Shown here: positions 59,214 to 64,000 of the stretch, one piece after another | How positions within the stretch are numbered: position 1 is the first letter of the stretch | Layout: the number at the start of each line of letters is the position of its first letter | Assembly: GCF_039544005.1 (NCBI RefSeq) | Contig: NZ_BAABKV010000001.1 | Coordinates: forward strand, 4,836,001 to 4,900,000 | Length of the DNA stretch: 64,000 nucleotides | From: Kitasatospora paranensis | GTDB taxonomy: Bacteria > Actinomycetota > Actinomycetes > Streptomycetales > Streptomycetaceae | Reading direction: 5' to 3' | The notes under the pieces: generated by a model | The model's input: the letters and a program-made list of their open reading frames with translations, nothing else | The model's database searches: none | Told to the model about the DNA's origin: nothing | Made by a program: the position numbers and the translations under genes

Positions 59214-60839
59214 CCGGTTGGCTCGCTGCTGCGGGCGGCAACAGCCCCAGCATCCCCGCCCCGCACGTCGAGTACGGTCAGCTCTCCCCGATGCTGATCG
59301 TCTTCGGTGCGGCGATCGCCGGCATCCTCGCCGAGGCGTTCCTGCCCCGCCGGTCCCGCTACGGCGCCCAGCTCGGCATCTCGCTGCTCGGCCTCGGCGG
59401 CGCCTTCGCCGCCGTGGTCGTGCTCGCCGCCCAGGGCTACGGCACGACCAAGGCCGGCCTGCTGGCGATGGGCGCCGTCGCGATCGACGGACCCGCGCTC
59501 TTCCTGCAGGGCGTCATCCTGCTGACCGCCGTCCTCGCCGTCCTCACCTACGCCGAACGGAAGCTGGAGCCGCGCCTGAACGGGCACGGCGTGGACGCGT
59601 TCACCGCGCAGGCCTCCGCCGTCCCCGGCGGCGAGCAGGAGCGGGACGCCACCCGGGCCGGCTTCGCCACCACCGAGGTCTTCCCGCTCACCCTGTTCGC
59701 GGTCGGCGGCATGCTGCTCTTCCCGGCCGCCAACGACCTGCTGACGATGTTCGTCGCGCTGGAGGTCTTCTCCTCCCGCTGTACCTGCTCTGCGCCCTGG
59801 CCCGCCGCCGTCGGCTGCTCTCCCAGGAGGCGGCGGTCAAGTACTTCCTGCTCGGCGCCTTCGCCTCGGCGTTCTTCCTGTTCGGCACCGCCCTGCTGTA
59901 CGGCTACGCGGGCAGCGTCCAGCTCGGCGACATCGCCGACGTGGTGTCGGGCGTCGCTCCGGTCACCCCGGCCCTCGCCGTCACCACCCAGAACGACGCG
60001 CTGCTGCTGATCGGCCTGGCGATGGTCGCGGTCGGCCTGCTCTTCAAGGTCGGCGCCGTCCCCTTCCACTCCTGGACCCCGGACGTCTACCAGGGTGCCC
60101 CGACCCCGGTCACCGGGTTCATGGCGGCGGCCACCAAGACGGCCGCGTTCGGCGCCTTCCTGCGGCTGTTCTACGTGGCCTTCCCCGGCCTGAAGTGGGA
60201 CTGGCGGCCCGTCATGTGGGGCGTGGCGATCCTGACCATGGTGGTCGGCGCGATCCTCGCCGTCACCCAGCAGGACGTGAAGCGGCTCCTCGCCTACTCC
60301 TCGATCGCGCACGCCGGATTCATCCTGACCGGCCTCATCGCGACCAGCAAGCAGGGCCTGGGCGCGGTGCTCTTCTACCTCCTCGCGTACTCCTTCGTGA
60401 CCCTCGGCGCGTTCGCCGTCGTCACCCTGGTGCGCGACTCCAAGGGCGAGGCCACCCACCTGTCCAGCTGGGCCGGGCTCGGCCGGCGCTCCCCGCTGCT
60501 CGCCGCGGTCTTCGCGCTGTTCCTGCTGTCCTTCGCCGGCATCCCGCTGACCAGCGGTTTCACCGGGAAGTTCGCGGTCTTCCAGGCCGCGGCGGCGGGC
60601 GGCGCCACGCCGCTGGTGATCATCGGTGTGCTCAGTTCGGCCGTCGCGGCGTTCTTCTACATCCGCGTCATCGTGCTGATGTTCTTCTCCGACCCGCAGC
60701 CGCAGGGCCCTCCGTGGCCGTCCCCAGCCCGCTCACCGCCACCGCCATCGGCATCGGCGTGCTGGTGACCCTCGGCCTCGGCCTGCTGCCGCAGTACTTC
60801 CTCGACCTGGCGGCGAAGGCCTCGCTCTTCGTCCGGTAG
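59210..60839 (+). CDS. nuoN: NADH-quinone oxidoreductase subunit N (frameshifts near 59772 and 60708-60710)
   Basis: About 543 residues, the third antiporter-like subunit. The N-terminal part (ALEVFS), central part (LPLYLLCALARRRRLLSQEA, VGAVPFHSWTPDVYQGAPTP, QQDVKRLLAYSSIAHAGFI) and C-terminal part (VAVPSPLTATAIGIGVLVTL) lie in three frames. Adding one C at 59772-59773 and one at 60708-60710 restores the family protein. The GTG start overlaps nuoM. A terminator follows 64 nt after the stop. Confidence 0.93.
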
Positions 60840-61143
60840 GGCGTGCGTTCGGCGCCGCCGGGCAGGCGGGAGCTGACGACACGACGTGGAACGGGCTCGG
60901 CGGCGTCCGGCCCCCGCCACTCGGCGGGGGCCGGACGGCTGCCCGGCCCGAACGGGTGCGACCCGCTCCGCCGGCGGCCGCCCCGCAGGGTGCACCACCC
61001 GGCCCAAGCACCGCCGGAGGGCGCATGCCCGGTGCAGTGATCCACTCGTGACCGGATACGCTGCCTAGTACGTGCAGGGGCACGTGCTGAGGGCGGCAGC
61101 AAGGGCCGGGCCGCTGGATCGACCAGGGACAGGAGTGGTCTTC
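60840..61143 (+). other. intergenic region after nuoN, 304 nt
   Basis: Contains the nuo terminator (60904-60937) and, towards its end, a TAGTAC -10-like element at 61066-61071 and GGAG at 61132-61135 for the polyprenyl synthase gene. No gene was seen. Confidence 0.5.
60904..60937 (+). terminator. nuo operon terminator, 15-bp stem
   Basis: A perfect 15-bp inverted repeat (60904-60918 with 60923-60937) and a 4-nt ACTC loop, 64 nt after nuoN. Confidence 0.85.
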
Positions 61144-62157
61144 GTGACCGTCGTGGGGCCCTTCGGGCTGAGCGTGCAGGACCGCGATCTGACCCGCGAC
61201 GTCCAGGCCGGTATGGACGCCGTGGAAGCGGCGCTGGTCGAGACGGTGAAGAGCGAGGTTCCGTTCATCACCGTGACCGCCAGCCACCTGATCGAGGCCG
61301 GCGGCAAGCGCTTCCGCCCGTTGCTGGTCATGCTCGCCGCCCAGTTCGGTGACCCGTACGCGCCCGGCGTGGTGCCCGCCGCCGTCGTCGTCGAGCTCAC
61401 CCACCTCGCCACCCTGTACCACGACGACGTGATGGACGAGGCCCCGGTGCGCCGCGGCGCCGCCAGCGCCAACTCCCGCTGGGACAACTCGGTCGCCATC
61501 CTCACCGGCGACTTCCTCTTCTCCCGCGCCTCGCAGGTCCTCGCCGACCTCGGCCCGGAGGCCGTCCGCATCCAGGCCGACGCGTTCGAGCGCCTGGTGA
61601 CCGGCCAGATCCTGGAGACCGCCGGACCGCGCCCCTCCGAGGACCCGCTCCAGCACTACCTGGACGTCATCGCCGGCAAGACCGGCTCGCTGGTCGCCGT
61701 CTCCTGTCGCTTCGGCGCGCTGATGGCCGGCGCCGAGCCGCGCGTCGTCGACCTCCTCACCCAGTACGGCGAGCGCATGGGCACCGCCTTCCAGCTCGCC
61801 GACGACGTCCTCGACATCGCCAGCGACAGCCACGAGTCCGGCAAGACCCCCGGCACCGACCTGCGCGAGGGCGTCCCCACGCTGCCCGTGCTGCTGCTCC
61901 GGCAGACCCCGGTGGACGAGGACGACCCGGCCGACCTGCGGCTGCGCGAGCTCCTCGCCGGCGACCTCGCCGAGGACGACGAGGCGCACGCCGAGGCCCT
62001 GCGCCTGCTGCGCCGGCACCCGGCCCTGGAGCGCGCCCGCCGCGAGACGCTCCGCTACGCGGAGGAGGCCCGGGCGCTGCTGGAGCCGCTGCCGGACTGC
62101 CCGGCGAAGGCGGCCCTGCAGGGGCTGTGCGACGCGGTGGCCATCCGCACCATGTGA
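61144..62157 (+). CDS. all-trans polyprenyl diphosphate synthase (menaquinone side chain)
   Basis: A 337-residue all-alpha prenyltransferase that elongates the isoprenoid chain. The first Asp-rich motif is LYHDDVMDEAPVRRG and the second QLADDVLDI; GGKRFRPLLVML is the substrate-binding region. Product length (probably C40-C45) cannot be read directly. Its position after nuo and near ubiE favours menaquinone side-chain synthesis. GTG 61144 was chosen since GGAG lies 8 nt upstream; GTG 61135 is in frame but lies within that site. Confidence 0.9.
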   Translation: MTVVGPFGLSVQDRDLTRDVQAGMDAVEAALVETVKSEVPFITVTASHLIEAGGKRFRPLLVMLAAQFGDPYAPGVVPAAVVVELTHLATLYHDDVMDEAPVRRGAASANSRWDNSVAILTGDFLFSRASQVLADLGPEAVRIQADAFERLVTGQILETAGPRPSEDPLQHYLDVIAGKTGSLVAVSCRFGALMAGAEPRVVDLLTQYGERMGTAFQLADDVLDIASDSHESGKTPGTDLREGVPTLPVLLLRQTPVDEDDPADLRLRELLAGDLAEDDEAHAEALRLLRRHPALERARRETLRYAEEARALLEPLPDCPAKAALQGLCDAVAIRTM

Positions 62158-62227
62158 GACCGCCGGTCCCGCACCGCGTGGGACGGGCCGGGTCCGGGGG
62201 ACCCACCGCCGAAGGGGGCTGTTCGCC

Positions 62228-62890
62228 GTGCTGCGTGTCGTCATCGCCGAGGACTCCGTCCTGCTCCGCGAGGGGCTGACCCGGCTGCTCACCGACCGCG
62301 GGCTGGAGGTGGTCGCGGGCGTCGGCGACGGCGAGGCCCTGCTGAAGGCCGTCCACGACCTCGTCGAGGCCGGCAGCGCGCCGGACGTGGTCGTCGCCGA
62401 CGTGCGGATGCCGCCCACCCACACCGACGAGGGCGTACGGGCCTGCGTGACGCTCCGCGGCCTGCACCCCGGCATCGGCGTGCTGGTGCTGTCGCAGTAC
62501 GTGGAGGAGCAGTACGCCGGGGAGCTGCTGGCGGGCTCCACCCGCGGCGTCGGCTACCTGCTGAAGGACCGGGTGGCCGAGGTCCGCGAATTCGTGGACG
62601 CGGTCGTCCGGGTCGCCGGCGGCGGCACCGCGCTGGACCCGGAGGTCGTGCAGCAGCTGCTCAGCCGCAGCCGGCGCGGCGACGTCCTGGAGGGGCTCAC
62701 CCCGCGCGAGCGCGAGGTGCTGGGCCTCATGGCCGAGGGCCGCACCAACTCGGCGATCGCCCGGCAGCTGGTGGTCTCCGACGGCGCGGTGGAGAAGCAC
62801 GTCAGCAACATCTTCACCAAGCTGGGCCTGGCGCAGAGCCAGGAGGACCACCGTCGGGTGCTCGCCGTCCTCACCTATCTGGAGTCGTAG
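62228..62890 (+). CDS. LuxR/NarL-family response regulator (orphan)
   Basis: A 220-residue regulator. The receiver domain (1-125) has acidic pocket AEDSV, phospho-acceptor Asp in VVADVRMPP and Lys in YLLKDR. The C-terminal NarL-type HTH (about 153-210) has LTPREREVLGLMAEGRTNSA and SDGAVEKHVSNIFTKLGL. No histidine kinase is adjacent, so its partner is elsewhere. The start is GTG 62228, with AGGGGG upstream. Confidence 0.92.
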   Translation: MLRVVIAEDSVLLREGLTRLLTDRGLEVVAGVGDGEALLKAVHDLVEAGSAPDVVVADVRMPPTHTDEGVRACVTLRGLHPGIGVLVLSQYVEEQYAGELLAGSTRGVGYLLKDRVAEVREFVDAVVRVAGGGTALDPEVVQQLLSRSRRGDVLEGLTPREREVLGLMAEGRTNSAIARQLVVSDGAVEKHVSNIFTKLGLAQSQEDHRRVLAVLTYLES

Positions 62891-62994
62891 CCGGGCCCGC
62901 CCGGGCGGCGGTGCGGGGCACCCCGAGTCATCGAAGATGGCGCACCGTGCGACGCCGCCTGCGCGAGTTCCGGTCGAGTGATCCCCGGCCGTCC

Positions 62995-63000
62995 TAGGAT
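62995..63000 (+). promoter_or_regulatory. -10 element (TAGGAT) upstream of the 2-oxoacid oxidoreductase gene
   Basis: A housekeeping-type -10 hexamer 73 nt before the GTG start at 63074. The matching -35 is weak. Confidence 0.45.
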
Positions 63001-63073
63001 GCGATGGGTGCACCAGGCGGACGGGGCACACGGCTCACGCCCGCGGCTGGCGTCCACGAGGAGGTCCGCGGCA

Positions 63074-64000
63074 GTGACCAGTCAGGTCGATCAGTCAGAG
63101 GCAGTGGACGGTTCGGACGGGAGCGAGGGCCGCCCGGGCTCGGCGCCGCCGTCGGCCCGGCAAGGACGTCCCGTGAAGCCCACCCGCCGGCTCGACCGGG
63201 TGATCATCCGGTTCGCCGGGGACTCCGGCGACGGCATGCAGCTCACCGGTGACCGCTTCACCTCGGAGACGGCGTCGTTCGGCAACGACCTGTCGACGCT
63301 GCCGAACTTCCCCGCCGAGATCCGGGCCCCCGCCGGTACGCTGCCCGGCGTCTCCAGCTTCCAGCTGCACTTCGCCGACCACGACATCCTGACGCCGGGC
63401 GACGCGCCGAACGTGCTGGTCGCGATGAACCCGGCCGCCCTCAAGGCGAACCTGCCGGACCTGCCGCACGGCGCGGAGATCATCGTCAACACGGACGAGT
63501 TCACCAAGCGCGCCCTGGCCAAGGTCGGCTATGCGGCCGACCCGCTGGGCGACGGCTCGCTGGACGCCTTCCGGCTGCACCGGGTGCCGCTGACCACGCT
63601 CACCCTGGAGGCGCTGAAGGACAGCGGCCTGGCCCGCAAGGACGCCGAACGGGCGAAGAACATGTTCGCCCTCGGCCTGCTCTCCTGGATGTACCACCGC
63701 CCCACCCGCGGCACCGAGGACTTCCTGCGGCAGAAGTTCGCCAGGAAGCCCGACATCGCCGAGGCCAACATCACGGCCTTCCGGGCCGGCTGGAACTTCG
63801 GCGAGACCACCGAGGACTTCGCGGTCTCCTACGAGATCCCCCGGCCCGCGTCCCGGCCGGCACCTACCGCAACATCTCCGGCAACCTCGCCCTCTCCTAC
63901 GGGCTGATCGCGGCCGCCGAACGCGCCGCCCTGCCGCTGTTCCTCGGCTCGTACCCGATCACCCCGGCCTCGGACATCCTGCACGAGCTGTCGAAGCACA
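63074..64000 (+). CDS. korA: 2-oxoacid:acceptor (ferredoxin) oxidoreductase alpha subunit, partial (frameshift near 63838-63842)
   Basis: N-terminal 310 residues of a fused gamma-alpha subunit that oxidatively decarboxylates 2-oxoacids (2-oxoglutarate or pyruvate) to acyl-CoA with ferredoxin. The gamma domain starts [20 protein letters not shown]; the alpha domain begins [20 protein letters not shown] with the pyrimidine-binding-type [14 protein letters not shown]. One C is missing in the five-C run at 63838-63842 ([14 protein letters not shown] expected). GTG 63074 has GGAGG 9 nt upstream. The gene continues beyond the window, where the beta subunit is expected. Confidence 0.88.

Overview
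The window is chromosomal DNA of a streptomycete (Streptomyces or Kitasatospora). The evidence is very high G+C, many GTG starts, a complete 14-gene NADH dehydrogenase operon, futalosine-pathway menaquinone genes, a DmdR-type iron repressor, an HTH/TPR regulator, an ECF sigma/anti-sigma pair and an FxSxx-COOH system component. There are no rRNA or tRNA genes, no CRISPR array and no intact insertion sequence.

Layout. (1) 1-5.1 kb: a giant FxsT-type STAND/TPR protein, then a D-2-hydroxyacid dehydrogenase. (2) 5-12.99 kb: alpha/beta hydrolase, SLATT/DUF4231-like membrane protein, SIS protein (all minus), the iron repressor dmdR, a primase-polymerase-like protein, an HTH/TPR regulator and a Gln-rich membrane protein, closed by a 23-bp-stem terminator. 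(3) 13-18.8 kb: lipoprotein ABC binding protein, an SCO4402-like protein, purU, an ECF sigma factor translationally coupled to a zinc-finger anti-sigma fused to a mycothiol-enzyme-like domain, and an HATPase regulator. (4) 19-26.4 kb: GlxA-type regulator, three MFS transporters, GNAT, DUF4229 and LacI proteins. (5) 26.4-35 kb: an accessory-looking stretch with a Cys-rich leader peptide ahead of a cystine/dicarboxylate-type symporter, an RCC1 relic, a small secreted peptide, an Rpf-like transglycosylase with a propeller-like tail, YbhB, SUKH-like, SBF-like transporter and cold-shock genes. (6) 35.2-43 kb: mqnA, a receptor Ser/Thr kinase, mqnC, an amidohydrolase-like remnant, ubiE/menG and a geranylgeranyl-reductase-like menaquinone reductase. 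(7) 43-44.5 kb: DUF1707-FHA, GNAT and MazG-like genes. (8) 44.5-60.84 kb: a regulatory region with a Rex-like operator and nuoA-N. (9) 61-64 kb: polyprenyl diphosphate synthase, an orphan response regulator and the start of a 2-oxoacid:ferredoxin oxidoreductase alpha subunit that runs off the window.

Regions 6, 8 and 9 form one respiratory neighbourhood. It contains menaquinone head-group synthesis (mqnA, mqnC), methylation (ubiE/menG), side-chain synthesis (polyprenyl synthase), probable side-chain reduction (GGR-like protein), and the NADH dehydrogenase that reduces menaquinone, with a likely NADH/NAD+-responsive operator in front.

Quality warning. Twenty apparent frameshifts were found in 16 genes. 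Nineteen can be repaired by adding one C or G next to a C/G run. This includes essential-looking nuoE, nuoH, nuoL and nuoN, so most are probably base-calling errors rather than pseudogenes. These genes are annotated as CDS with the shift position given.
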